This document shows positions 7,556-15,678 of a stretch of DNA of 20,583 nt, piece after piece. Position 1 is the first letter of the stretch. Every line of letters begins with the position of its first letter. Source of the stretch: CAYTLQ01 sp964438715 (lineage in GTDB: Bacteria; Bacteroidota; Ignavibacteria; Ignavibacteriales; Ignavibacteriaceae); contig CAYTLQ010000244.1 of the NCBI GenBank assembly GCA_964438715.1, positions 1 to 20,583 on the forward strand, read 5' to 3'. The notes beneath the pieces are model-generated. The model did no database searches. It was not told the DNA's origin and worked only from the letters and a program-made list of their open reading frames with translations. A program made the translations under genes and the position numbers.

Positions 7556-9235
7556 TTAGATTCCGTAACTTATTTGTACTCCGGTCGTTACGACCTTCCC
7601 TCTTAAAAATTCCGGAGTTCGTAAGGGATCCTCATCGGTAATATCTGATAATTCAAAAAAGAATCGTGCTTTGAGATCATAAATCCACTCATAACTCACA
7701 TCAAATCCATATCGAATATCTTTCCTAACGGGGCCGTCTAGAAAATTGACAACTCCATATTTCTCGGGTTCATAAGCCTTGGAAATATCCGCCTCAATAC
7801 CTTTTCGTATTCTTTCAAAATACAACTTATACTTCAAGCCCCTCAAGTGAGAATAATTCAACTGAACCCTTACCTGATCGGCATTTTGTCCTATCCAATG
7901 ACCTAAGTGGTAATTCAGATGTTTGTAATCGGTAAGCTGATTCCTGTTTTCATACACCCAGGGATTTGCTCTGGTGTACTCAATAATTAAATCAAGGTTT
8001 TCGATAAACAAATCATATCTTTTTGTCCCCAAAGTGAAAGCAAAACATTGGTTATCTGTGCGTCCTCTCAATAAATCACGAAGGTTTAAGACATCAATAT
8101 AAACTGAAAGATAAGAAACACTTCTCAACGGATATTTTATCTTATAATCGAGAAAAATCATTCCATTACCGTCATCCCCTTCTATTCTTCCGGTATTATG
8201 ATCCAACGCCTTATAGTACATTATAGGCATTAATGTTTCGATACGAAAATTAGGGCCATACACAAATGCGTTACCTAAAGATATATCTATTTCCGGAATA
8301 ACAGAAAAACTTGCAAGGTTTGAAACAATAAATTTATCACGAAACGGAATAAATGCATCTGATATTGGGCTTTCAGTATGACTGTAATAAATATTAGAAG
8401 AATCTTTAATTTGTGAATTAACCCACCCCTGATAGTAATAAAATCTAAACCACTTTACCGGATTTAAAAAAAGTCGAAGCTGAGTAAATGAAGGAGCTTT
8501 ATTCGATAAAATGACATTACCAAACTCACCATGTCCCCATGTCTGATAATCTTTTATTATTGAAACATATCCCCATTTCCAGGAAAATGTTATGTTGCCT
8601 TTGATATCACTGTGATCATAATTGTTTCCAACAACATTGTTGATATACGCACCTGTTTCAGGAGAGAATTTTTTTTGAGGATCAAACTTATTGCCCAGCT
8701 CTCCATAATCAACATATTCAAATGACGCGCCAAGCCAATCATCTGCATAACCGTATATGTTCGCCCCGGAGTAGCGAATCCTGTTCATTTCACCATCAAC
8801 ATAGGTTTGTCCATAACCCAATATTGGGTTAAGACGAAGTGAAAACTGCTCATCGGTAAATTTATAAAGAAATGGGCGCTCCCTGTATCCAATTGAATCA
8901 TTATCGAAATGGTTCCATTCAATCTTTCCCCCTTTCTCTGCTACTCCTAATTCATTTGCGAACTCAGAGCGAAAAAAAAGGTATTCCTGAAACTCAAGAG
9001 AATTTAATTGATCTGTTTTTTGTTCAAGTTCCTTCAAAATTGCAGCAGCCTGTCGTCGAGTTATGGGTTTTACCTCTGTGCTAAAAACCACCAATCCCTT
9101 TGCATCTAAGCGTCCAAGGAATTCGTGAACCGGATGGTTATATCGTAAGAAAACATCCTGTGCTATTACGTCAGAAATGAGGAATATGGTTATCAAGATT
9201 AACCAATCTAAATTCAAGAGCGATTTTAACTTCAT
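7556..9235 (-). CDS. Wzi-like capsule assembly outer-membrane protein
   Basis: A 559-residue exported protein. Residues 1-25 form a signal peptide (hydrophobic core LILITIFLIS, likely cleavage VIA|QD). The mature N-terminus, with HPVHEFLGRLDAKGLV and TRRQAAAIL, matches the helical start of Bacteroidota capsule-assembly Wzi-family proteins. The rest alternates aromatic and polar residues in many short strands, as in an outer-membrane beta-barrel (for example KWFRFYYYQGWVN around 255-270), and ends SYGI. Known Wzi binds capsule polysaccharide at the cell surface, and homologues may help in secretion or anchoring. It lies between the sugar transferase and polymerase genes, in the opposite orientation. 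Its start is only 27 bp from that of the divergent polymerase gene. No Shine-Dalgarno is seen; the start is chosen from the signal peptide. Confidence 0.85.
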   Translation of the reverse strand: MKLKSLLNLDWLILITIFLISDVIAQDVFLRYNHPVHEFLGRLDAKGLVVFSTEVKPITRRQAAAILKELEQKTDQLNSLEFQEYLFFRSEFANELGVAEKGGKIEWNHFDNDSIGYRERPFLYKFTDEQFSLRLNPILGYGQTYVDGEMNRIRYSGANIYGYADDWLGASFEYVDYGELGNKFDPQKKFSPETGAYINNVVGNNYDHSDIKGNITFSWKWGYVSIIKDYQTWGHGEFGNVILSNKAPSFTQLRLFLNPVKWFRFYYYQGWVNSQIKDSSNIYYSHTESPISDAFIPFRDKFIVSNLASFSVIPEIDISLGNAFVYGPNFRIETLMPIMYYKALDHNTGRIEGDDGNGMIFLDYKIKYPLRSVSYLSVYIDVLNLRDLLRGRTDNQCFAFTLGTKRYDLFIENLDLIIEYTRANPWVYENRNQLTDYKHLNYHLGHWIGQNADQVRVQLNYSHLRGLKYKLYFERIRKGIEADISKAYEPEKYGVVNFLDGPVRKDIRYGFDVSYEWIYDLKARFFFELSDITDEDPLRTPEFLRGKVVTTGVQISYGI

Positions 9236-9262
9236 CCGAATATTTTATTAATTTTACAAGTT

Positions 9263-10468
9263 ATGCTGAAAGATATACTTAAAAAAGACTTTAAATCTGC
9301 CTTATATGAGGCTTTATTACTAATTGGAATTGCAATACTTCTTTTTGGAAACCAAATTTCCAATTATACAACATCATCCTATATCATAAAAACGATATTT
9401 TTAATTATTTTCATTACTATACTTCTCACCTATATTAAACATAGAGGTGAAAAGATTACTATAATTTTTAATAGTATTAATTTTCGGAATTTTTTCTTCA
9501 TTCTAATCACACTTGTCATATTTCCAGCACTTACACTGTTTTATTCTAAAAATTATTCCCATGGTCTTGCAAAAACACTAAATATGATTTTTTTTAATTT
9601 CCCTTTACTTATGGTGGGAGGTTTTCTATTACGAACAAATAGTGAATTGAGAATATCAGTCCTTTATTTTGGAAGTGTAATTACGGGAGTATTTTTTTCC
9701 TTCATTGTGATTTTTTTCTATCCGTTTGATCATTCAACTTTATATTCATTTTCACCAGATAGATTAAGTCATGTAACGGTGGGACGAATTCTGGGTATAT
9801 GTTACCTGATAATACTATTTTTTCTTTATCGGACAACTTCTATTCGAAATCTTTTTGTGAATGGAGCTCTTTTATCAGTTACTGCCTACGCTTCATATCT
9901 TACTGCTCTTCGGGCATCCGTTCTTGGATTAACAGTATGTTTAATAGTGACAATTGTATTACACTCTAAAACTGATCTCGCAAAAATAAAAAATATTACT
10001 GTTATCATATCTGTGATGATTACATTACTCGCAGTAATCTATACCGATCAATATGTTTCTACTGTACCCACGGAGAGATTCAACAATATGGAGTTATTAA
10101 ATTATCAAAATAAGGATGGAGCAATTAATGCAAGAATTTTTCTTTATACCCGTGCGGTTTTGCAAATAAAAGAAAACCCCGTATGGGGTGTAGGTTATGG
10201 GGGATTTGCAGAAGAGAATAGTACATTTATTGTCTATCCACATAATATTTTTCTTGAAGCCTTTTGTGAACTCGGGATCTTGGGAGGGACACTCATTTTT
10301 ACAACAATAATTATGGGGATGTACAATAATTTCAAAATTTCAAAAAATATTTTTTTACTAACACTTTATGCACTTACTTTATCACAATTTTCTAAAGATC
10401 TCACAACAAATGGTTTACTAATTTTTCTTGCAGGAACAGGTATGATAATTCGTAAAGAACAGGTGTAA
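9263..10468 (+). CDS. O-antigen polymerase/ligase-like membrane protein (Wzy/WaaL superfamily)
   Basis: A 401-residue, highly hydrophobic protein with about ten to twelve membrane segments. The signature is in the C-terminal half: R217 in TALRASVLGL, R291 in NARIFLYTRAVL, NPVWGVGYGGF (305-315), then YPHNIFLEAFCELGILGG (325-342), the PHN..LE...E.G..G motif of the O-antigen ligase/polymerase family. Such proteins join or polymerise undecaprenyl-linked repeat units on the periplasmic face. With a sugar transferase and a Wzi-like protein next door, Wzy-type polymerisation of an exopolysaccharide is the best guess; sequence alone does not separate Wzy from WaaL. No Shine-Dalgarno precedes the ATG, and the frame closes 33 bases upstream. 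Confidence 0.88.
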   Translation: MLKDILKKDFKSALYEALLLIGIAILLFGNQISNYTTSSYIIKTIFLIIFITILLTYIKHRGEKITIIFNSINFRNFFFILITLVIFPALTLFYSKNYSHGLAKTLNMIFFNFPLLMVGGFLLRTNSELRISVLYFGSVITGVFFSFIVIFFYPFDHSTLYSFSPDRLSHVTVGRILGICYLIILFFLYRTTSIRNLFVNGALLSVTAYASYLTALRASVLGLTVCLIVTIVLHSKTDLAKIKNITVIISVMITLLAVIYTDQYVSTVPTERFNNMELLNYQNKDGAINARIFLYTRAVLQIKENPVWGVGYGGFAEENSTFIVYPHNIFLEAFCELGILGGTLIFTTIIMGMYNNFKISKNIFLLTLYALTLSQFSKDLTTNGLLIFLAGTGMIIRKEQV

Positions 10469-10637
10469 TTAAATTAACTATTGTTATAAGCATCTATCAA
10501 AAATTTAACTACTCTCTCCCCAGCTTTCCATTGGAAATTGTGACGAAATTAATAATCTAAATATAACTAATCATCTAATTGAAGGAATATTATTGTATAA
10601 TTAGCAAAAAAGAAGAATAATAAAAATATTTAATCTC

Positions 10638-10657
10638 AAGATTGGAACGCCAATCTT
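10638..10657 (-). terminator. Candidate terminator hairpin of the large minus-strand operon
   Basis: AAGATTGG (10638-10645) and CCAATCTT (10650-10657) are exact reverse complements around a 4-base loop. The hairpin lies 95 bp past the stop of the last gene of the long operon. Read on the minus strand it is followed by a T-rich but interrupted stretch. It also lies 170 bp past the end of the convergent polymerase gene, so it might serve both. The 284-bp gap around it (10469-10752) shows no gene. Confidence 0.4.
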
Positions 10658-10752
10658 ATGACACAACATTTTGTAAATACTTTTTACAGGCAGAAGAAAT
10701 TTGATTTTAGCTTATTGCTTTAAATTCATAATGGGTATATAGATAACTAAGA

Positions 10753-11478
10753 CTAAATTGTTCCATTGTCAACAAAAATACTCTGACCGGTGACAGATGA
10801 AGCTTCATCAGAAATAAGAAACTCGGTCATAGAAGCAACAGAACTTTTTGATACAGGAGCTTTTAAGCAAGTTCTTTTATAAATCCGATCTTTTTGTTCC
10901 TCTGAAAGGGATGAGGACATTTCTGTTTCCATGAAACCGGCGACAAGGCAGTTTGAACGAATTTTTCTAGCACCCCATTCTCTGGCAGTATTTTTTGAGA
11001 AGGCTTCAAGGGCGCCTTTCGAAGCAGCATACATAGAAAGTCCCTTATAACCTGTATGAACACTTATAGAGGAAATGTGGACAATTGAACCAGCAATATT
11101 GTGAAAAATCATATTTCTGATAGTATATTTTGTCATCATTACAGGTGTAAAAAAATTCACATCAAATGAGTGTTTAAGACTATCATAATTTGCGTTAGTT
11201 ATAATATCATCATAAGCCATAGCAGCATTATTAATATATGCATTTAAGGGCACATTTAAGGATAAAAATTGATCAAAGATCACCGATTTAACACTTTTAG
11301 CATCAGAAAGATCATATTTAATAGTTTTAAGATTTTGAGGAAATATCTCTTTCAGTCTGAGTAGTTCATTGGTTTCGCTTCTACTAATTCCATAAACAAT
11401 GTAACCTTTTTCTAAAAGCAATCTCGCAGTTTCAATACCCAGGCCTTTTGAAATACCTGTCAGTAAAACATTTTTCAT
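10753..11478 (-). CDS. Short-chain dehydrogenase/reductase (FabG-like)
   Basis: A 241-residue Rossmann-fold reductase. Visible are the nucleotide-binding TGISKGLG (7-14), NNAA (83-86), S136/S137 in HISSISV and the catalytic pair Y150/K154 in MYAASKGA. Length and motifs fit classical SDRs such as 3-oxoacyl-ACP reductases. The start overlaps the stop of the adenylate-forming ligase gene by four bases (ATGA). It is the last gene of the operon. Beside an ACP and an activating ligase, it most likely reduces a carrier-bound 3-oxoacyl group; a role on a nucleotide sugar cannot be excluded. Confidence 0.9.
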   Translation of the reverse strand: MKNVLLTGISKGLGIETARLLLEKGYIVYGISRSETNELLRLKEIFPQNLKTIKYDLSDAKSVKSVIFDQFLSLNVPLNAYINNAAMAYDDIITNANYDSLKHSFDVNFFTPVMMTKYTIRNMIFHNIAGSIVHISSISVHTGYKGLSMYAASKGALEAFSKNTAREWGARKIRSNCLVAGFMETEMSSSLSEEQKDRIYKRTCLKAPVSKSSVASMTEFLISDEASSVTGQSIFVDNGTI

Positions 11479-12701
11479 TTTCTTGAAATTTTACCTGTTC
11501 TGGTTAATCCAATTTGTTGAACAAAATTCAATATTCTTGGGATCTTATATGATTGTAGTCTCTCTTTCAAATAATCATATACTATCTTTTCAGTTATAGT
11601 TGAATCTTCAAGTTCTATATCACACAAAATTACATTTCCTAAAACTGAGTTTTTTTTACTATAAACTAATGATCTTCTAACACCAGGAATAGAATTAATG
11701 CACTCCTCAACTTCAGTAGGATAAACTTTATAACCACCAACATTTATCGACTCATTTACTCGACCAATGAATCGAATTCTAATTGGGTCGCTCGAAATTA
11801 CCTCAACCCTATCACCAGTTTTGAACCAGCCATTTACAATTTCAATGTCATTTGATTTACCGGTCATTTCGCCAGATATATAAAGTTCATCGTTCTCAAT
11901 TTTCACAAGGTGCTTAAGATTTTCCTTAACAATAAAAATGTCACCCTCTGAAGCAAAGAGTGTACCTATTTCAGTTGAAGCATAAACATTAAGAATTTTA
12001 GCATTAGGAAACATCCTTAAAAGGGGATACCTTAAAGACTCATCAAATTTTTCTCCTCCGGAGGTAATTCTTTTCACTGTCTGAAATGATTTTTTTACAT
12101 CTAACAAAAGACGGTAAAAAGTAGGTGTAGCTGAAATATTAGTTATCATATTTTTTTCGATGGCATCAAAGATACTTTCCTTTGATAACATAAATAATCG
12201 GACGATATGGTTAAAATTTAGTAATGCTTGGAAAAAGACCTGAATGCCGGCGATGTGAGTAGGATTATACGCAAACCCCCAAACATCATTCGAGTTTTCA
12301 TTTGATATCTTTACAGCCTTAGTAATCGTCTTGAACGAATGAGTAATACGCTTTGGTTTCCCTGTTGTTCCTGAAGTAAAAAGTGTCAGTTCCCAGTTAT
12401 TATTTTTTGTTAATCTTTTAAACAAATCATTCTCGTCTAATAAATTAAGAGAGTCGATAACGATTCGCTTATTAAGATCATTTTTAGAAAATCCAAGTGA
12501 TTCTATTTCTAAGTCAGATAAATCACTATCAAGGACAACTATACTATTACCTGAAATCAATGAAATTATTAAATCCCTAAAAATATCATAATAAGTTTTA
12601 TGATTGATAACTTCGGGATAACTATTCCTATTATTGATATCATTTATTAGATCAGTATAACTAATAGGAGGCTGACCAAAATCTGAAAAAAAAGCCTTCA
12701 T
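11475..12701 (-). CDS. Compact adenylate-forming (ANL) acyl ligase
   Basis: A 408-residue AMP-forming ligase, shorter than the usual 500 or more residues because the N-terminal region is reduced. Motifs are LFTSGTTGKPKRITHS (107-122, P-loop), NVYASTEIGTLF (238-249), GWFKTGD (291-297), FIGRVNESINVGGYKVYP (311-328) and the C-terminal RTGKISR with the catalytic lysine K404, four residues from the end. It would activate a carboxylic acid with ATP and load it onto a thiol, here probably the phosphopantetheine of the ACP encoded just upstream. It overlaps that ACP gene and the following reductase gene by four bases each, suggesting coupled translation. The acid substrate cannot be read from the sequence. 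Confidence 0.9.
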   Translation of the reverse strand: MKAFFSDFGQPPISYTDLINDINNRNSYPEVINHKTYYDIFRDLIISLISGNSIVVLDSDLSDLEIESLGFSKNDLNKRIVIDSLNLLDENDLFKRLTKNNNWELTLFTSGTTGKPKRITHSFKTITKAVKISNENSNDVWGFAYNPTHIAGIQVFFQALLNFNHIVRLFMLSKESIFDAIEKNMITNISATPTFYRLLLDVKKSFQTVKRITSGGEKFDESLRYPLLRMFPNAKILNVYASTEIGTLFASEGDIFIVKENLKHLVKIENDELYISGEMTGKSNDIEIVNGWFKTGDRVEVISSDPIRIRFIGRVNESINVGGYKVYPTEVEECINSIPGVRRSLVYSKKNSVLGNVILCDIELEDSTITEKIVYDYLKERLQSYKIPRILNFVQQIGLTRTGKISRK

Positions 12702-12937
12702 CTCTTTTCCAGCTTTTCCAAAATTTCACCTATTGTTTCTACAATACCGTCCTCAAAAATATCAATTCCGAATTCATTTTCAATCCGAACAGTTAATTCC
12801 GCCAAATCTAAAGAATCAAAGCCCAATTGATTCCGAAGATGCATACTTTCATCGAAATTAGTTATTGATACTTTATTATTTTTAATTAAAATTGAGTTAA
12901 TGATTTCTGCAATACTACTGGGGATCATGACCATCAT
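12698..12937 (-). CDS. Acyl carrier protein (ACP 1)
   Basis: A 79-residue acidic carrier protein. The phosphopantetheine site is S42 in LGFDSLDLAEL, and the acidic recognition helix follows, as in AcpP. Three ATGs lie close together (12937, 12934, 12928), preceded by AAAGGA at 12940-12945. The second gives the more usual spacing, so the protein may be one residue shorter. It shares a four-base overlap with the adenylate-forming ligase gene, its likely loading enzyme. This is the second ACP in the operon, and neither appears to be the housekeeping copy, given the glycan context. Confidence 0.9.
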   Translation of the reverse strand: MMVMIPSSIAEIINSILIKNNKVSITNFDESMHLRNQLGFDSLDLAELTVRIENEFGIDIFEDGIVETIGEILEKLEKR

Positions 12938-13066
12938 ATCCTTTAAATACTAATGTTAACTATGTTTATTATTTTTGAGATCGCTTTAGCTCATTTTTCT
13001 ATGAATTTGTATAAATTTTACAGGCTAAAAGTTTTTAAAGTTCCACAACTAAGTAAAAACAAATTA

Positions 13067-13537
13067 TTATTCAATTATACTTGTCAGTCTATACTTTGTA
13101 TTTAAATAAATATTACGATAAGGCAGCTTAATTTTTCCAAAACCCAACTGTAATGCCTCAATCCTTAACCTTTCAATTATCCTTATCGTTATGATTTGGT
13201 TAGATAAATCTCCCTTGCATGAACAAATTGGGTCAATTGCTATATGCGATATTACAATTTGTTCAATTTCAGGATGATAAAGTGCAACACCGATTAATTC
13301 AGAATTTTCATGCTGAGCATCTAATACAAAAAGTGATTTTTCGTTTTTTACATTGGACGACCTAAGTAGCAATTTTCCAGATTCTTCTAAGATTCTTATG
13401 TGACCACAGTCTTCTACTGTTTTTTCTATATTTTTGATATACAAATGTTGATTGGGATTAAAATAAAAAAGTTTTTCGAGTGCTTCCCTCTTGCTGGATT
13501 CAATTGATTCTGTAAAATAAATACGATGGTAATACAA
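13067..13537 (-). CDS. GNAT-fold acyltransferase-like protein
   Basis: A 156-residue protein resembling GNAT acyltransferases: strand ELIGVALYHPE (80-90), then VISHIAIDP (95-103), a helix IITIRIIERLRIEALQLG (115-132) and KIKLPYRN (136-142). The acyl-CoA-binding loop is atypical: where the usual R/Q-x-x-G-x-G/A is expected there is CSCKGDLSNQ. The start is TTG at 13537, well supported by AGGTGA at 13544-13549. It sits between the two ACP modules, with gaps of 89 bp before and 129 bp after it. It could transfer the acyl group from an ACP to a sugar, or be a degenerate member. The fold is moderately sure; the substrate is unknown. Confidence 0.6.
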   Translation of the reverse strand: MYYHRIYFTESIESSKREALEKLFYFNPNQHLYIKNIEKTVEDCGHIRILEESGKLLLRSSNVKNEKSLFVLDAQHENSELIGVALYHPEIEQIVISHIAIDPICSCKGDLSNQIITIRIIERLRIEALQLGFGKIKLPYRNIYLNTKYRLTSIIE

Positions 13538-13543
13538 TTAAAG

Positions 13544-13549
13544 TCACCT
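13544..13549 (-). promoter_or_regulatory. Ribosome binding site AGGTGA for a TTG start
   Basis: AGGTGA on the minus strand, six bases before the TTG at 13537-13535. No ATG is available near the start of the GNAT-like frame, so this site decides the start codon. Confidence 0.7.
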
Positions 13550-13626
13550 ATCTAAATTTATATAAAATTCAATTGACGAAAACTTTTTAAAATAAATTAT
13601 CCATTTTGATGATGTTAGATAAAAAA

Positions 13627-14373
13627 TTATGTAATATGATAACCGCCATCAATGATAAAGTTACTCCCCGTCACCCACTTTGACGCATTACTTAATAGAT
13701 ACAATACCATTGATGATATGTCTTTGGGCTCACCAATACCTAATGGATGTGCTTTTTCAATTTCTGTGAGTCCTCCAGGTAGTACCCCCTCCATTCTTTC
13801 TGACATTTGTGTTCGAACCCAACCTGGGCTAATTATATTACATCGTATTTTTTTGGGTGCAAGTTCAAGTGAAAGTGAAATGGCTAGACTGTTAATTGCA
13901 CCTTTAGAAGCGGCATAAAAGGACAAAGCCCTGTTAGATTTGATGGCCGCCACTGATGATAAAAAAATAATTGAACTCCCTTCATTCAACTTACCTTTCT
14001 TCACCAAAGATTTAATCAAAAAATAAAAAGAAATTACATTTGTATTTATTATTTCTTGGCAAGCCTCTAAACTGGCAACTCTTAATGGGGTTAATTTATT
14101 GATACCTGCCGCATGTACAATTCCATCAAAATGCGAAAAATTGATGAATAATTCATTAAAATTTTCAATTTTATTTAAATCTTTTAAATCTACACTGGCA
14201 AAAGCAAATTTATCTTTATAAAGATTTTTCATTTCTTCCAAAATTAGTTTGTTTCGCCCAATTCCAAAAACATTACCTCCAGCATCTTGAATATCAATAA
14301 CGACCTGATGTCCAATTCCCGAAGTTGCACCAGTTACTAAGAAGTTTTTACCACGAAAATCAAATTTAACCAT
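13627..14373 (-). CDS. 3-oxoacyl-ACP reductase-like SDR (FabG-like)
   Basis: A 248-residue classical SDR. Visible are TGATSGIG (14-21), HAAG (87-90), S140 in LSSVAA, Y153/K157 in FYAASKGA, SPGWVRT (182-188) and the C-terminal IIDGGYH. The ATG at 14373 is preferred; it lies one base after the TAA of the ketosynthase gene (TAAGATG). A TTG at 14385 would add four residues and overlap that gene by 11 bases. Directly after a ketosynthase III, the natural job is reduction of the 3-oxoacyl-ACP to 3-hydroxyacyl-ACP. No dehydratase is encoded nearby, so the product may stay hydroxylated (inference). Confidence 0.9.
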   Translation of the reverse strand: MVKFDFRGKNFLVTGATSGIGHQVVIDIQDAGGNVFGIGRNKLILEEMKNLYKDKFAFASVDLKDLNKIENFNELFINFSHFDGIVHAAGINKLTPLRVASLEACQEIINTNVISFYFLIKSLVKKGKLNEGSSIIFLSSVAAIKSNRALSFYAASKGAINSLAISLSLELAPKKIRCNIISPGWVRTQMSERMEGVLPGGLTEIEKAHPLGIGEPKDISSMVLYLLSNASKWVTGSNFIIDGGYHIT

Positions 14374-14374
14374 C

Positions 14375-15430
14375 TTAGTATTCAACTGTTTTGATGAAGT
14401 TTGTGTTTTGTAAAGTTAGTGCCGAGGATGCACAAGATAAACCAACCCCAAAGCCCGAGAGAATTACCTTCTTTAGCCGATTAAAATCTCTGAGTTTTTC
14501 AAACTCTTCAGTTAACATTAGTGGTATGGAGGCAGGACCAGTATTGCCAAAGTCTCTCATAGAAATAGGAACTTTATCCAACGGAACTTTCATTATCTTA
14601 GCAATATATTTTAGCATAAATGCATTTGCCTGATGGAATCCGAATATATCGACATCAGAAATCTCCCAATTGATATTTTTTGCCACCTGCTTTACCGATT
14701 TCGGGACCACATTCAAAGCAAAATTCATAATCTCTCCACCATCCATAAAGAGGTTTTCGTCAGAACGCCAATTACCGTTCTCTCTTTCAGAAATAACATT
14801 TGTTTCGGAATTTCTTGGAAGTCTGCAACCGCCTGCCGGAATAATAAGTTTATTGCCCCCTGAGCCATCAGAATAAAAATCAAATGCGATCTCATCATTT
14901 CCTTTTTCAATAACTGTTGCACTACCGCCATCTCCGAATAATAATTTTATTGATCGATCCCTATTATTAATAAAGGGTGTAATTTTGTCACCGCAGAATA
15001 GCAGTACATATTCACAAAATCCAGAATTAATCAACAAAGAGGCCTGAAATAATCCGTAAATATAAGCCGAACATCCGTAGGAAATATCAAAAGCAACTGT
15101 TGAAGTTGAGATTCCTAATTTTGACTGTAAAACCAAACTAGTAGTAGGTAAAATATAATCCGGAGTTTGACTTATAAAAATAATTCCGTCAACCCTTTTT
15201 ACATCAAGGAATCCATTATCAATTAATTCTCTAGCAGCGCGTTCACACAAATCAGATGCACAAATTCCCTCGCTCGCGATTCTAATTCTTTCAATACCTG
15301 TTAGTTTTTTAATTTTTTCAATTTCTTGCTCCCCAAATTGTTCCACAAACGCATCAACACTTATAGCAGTAGAAGGAACACAAGCTGCAATACTATTAAT
15401 TTTTATAGAATTGAATACTTTTTGCATCAT
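14375..15430 (-). CDS. Ketoacyl-ACP synthase III (FabH-like)
   Basis: A 351-residue thiolase-fold condensing enzyme. The catalytic triad is visible: C120 in DISYGCSAYIYG, H266 in FGFHQAN and N296 in FGNTGPAS. GDGGSATVIEKG (167-178) and the C-terminal LSGFGVGLSCAS (324-335) are typical of KAS III. Such enzymes condense an acyl-CoA (or acyl-ACP) starter with malonyl-ACP. The ATG overlaps the stop of the ACP 2 gene (ATGA), tying the two together. Lying in a glycan operon, it is more likely a dedicated enzyme than the housekeeping FabH; the gene set resembles the fabH/acp genes in some flagellin- and O-antigen-glycan loci. Confidence 0.93.
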   Translation of the reverse strand: MMQKVFNSIKINSIAACVPSTAISVDAFVEQFGEQEIEKIKKLTGIERIRIASEGICASDLCERAARELIDNGFLDVKRVDGIIFISQTPDYILPTTSLVLQSKLGISTSTVAFDISYGCSAYIYGLFQASLLINSGFCEYVLLFCGDKITPFINNRDRSIKLLFGDGGSATVIEKGNDEIAFDFYSDGSGGNKLIIPAGGCRLPRNSETNVISERENGNWRSDENLFMDGGEIMNFALNVVPKSVKQVAKNINWEISDVDIFGFHQANAFMLKYIAKIMKVPLDKVPISMRDFGNTGPASIPLMLTEEFEKLRDFNRLKKVILSGFGVGLSCASSALTLQNTNFIKTVEY

Positions 15431-15648
15431 AAATCATTTGTAATTAATTTGTAGAGATCACTAACCGTCTCTGCAGATTTAATTTGTTCAGCTTTGATCG
15501 CTTTATTATAATGTTCATTTATCATAGCAATTAGAGTTACTATTCCTAAGGAATCTAATGTTGAAAATGAATCTATTTTAGAATCAGGTTTTACCTCTGA
15601 CTTATCCAATTCAATAGCTTCAGCAAAAATTTCTATAAACTTATCCAT
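15427..15648 (-). CDS. Acyl carrier protein (ACP 2)
   Basis: A 73-residue acidic carrier protein with the phosphopantetheine serine S33 in TLDSLGIVTL. It differs clearly from ACP 1 in sequence, for example the LGIVTLI helix, suggesting each pairs with its own enzyme. An AGGA at 15657-15660, eight bases before the ATG, supports the start. It begins the ACP-ketosynthase-reductase module and overlaps the ketosynthase gene by four bases. Confidence 0.88.
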   Translation of the reverse strand: MDKFIEIFAEAIELDKSEVKPDSKIDSFSTLDSLGIVTLIAMINEHYNKAIKAEQIKSAETVSDLYKLITNDL

Positions 15649-15678
15649 ATTTTTTATCCTTTAAATAATGTTAAAAAA

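Noticed and set aside
14391..14931. Several plus- and minus-strand frames inside the ketosynthase gene
   Set aside because: They are shadows of a gene with an intact catalytic triad; none has recognisable motifs.
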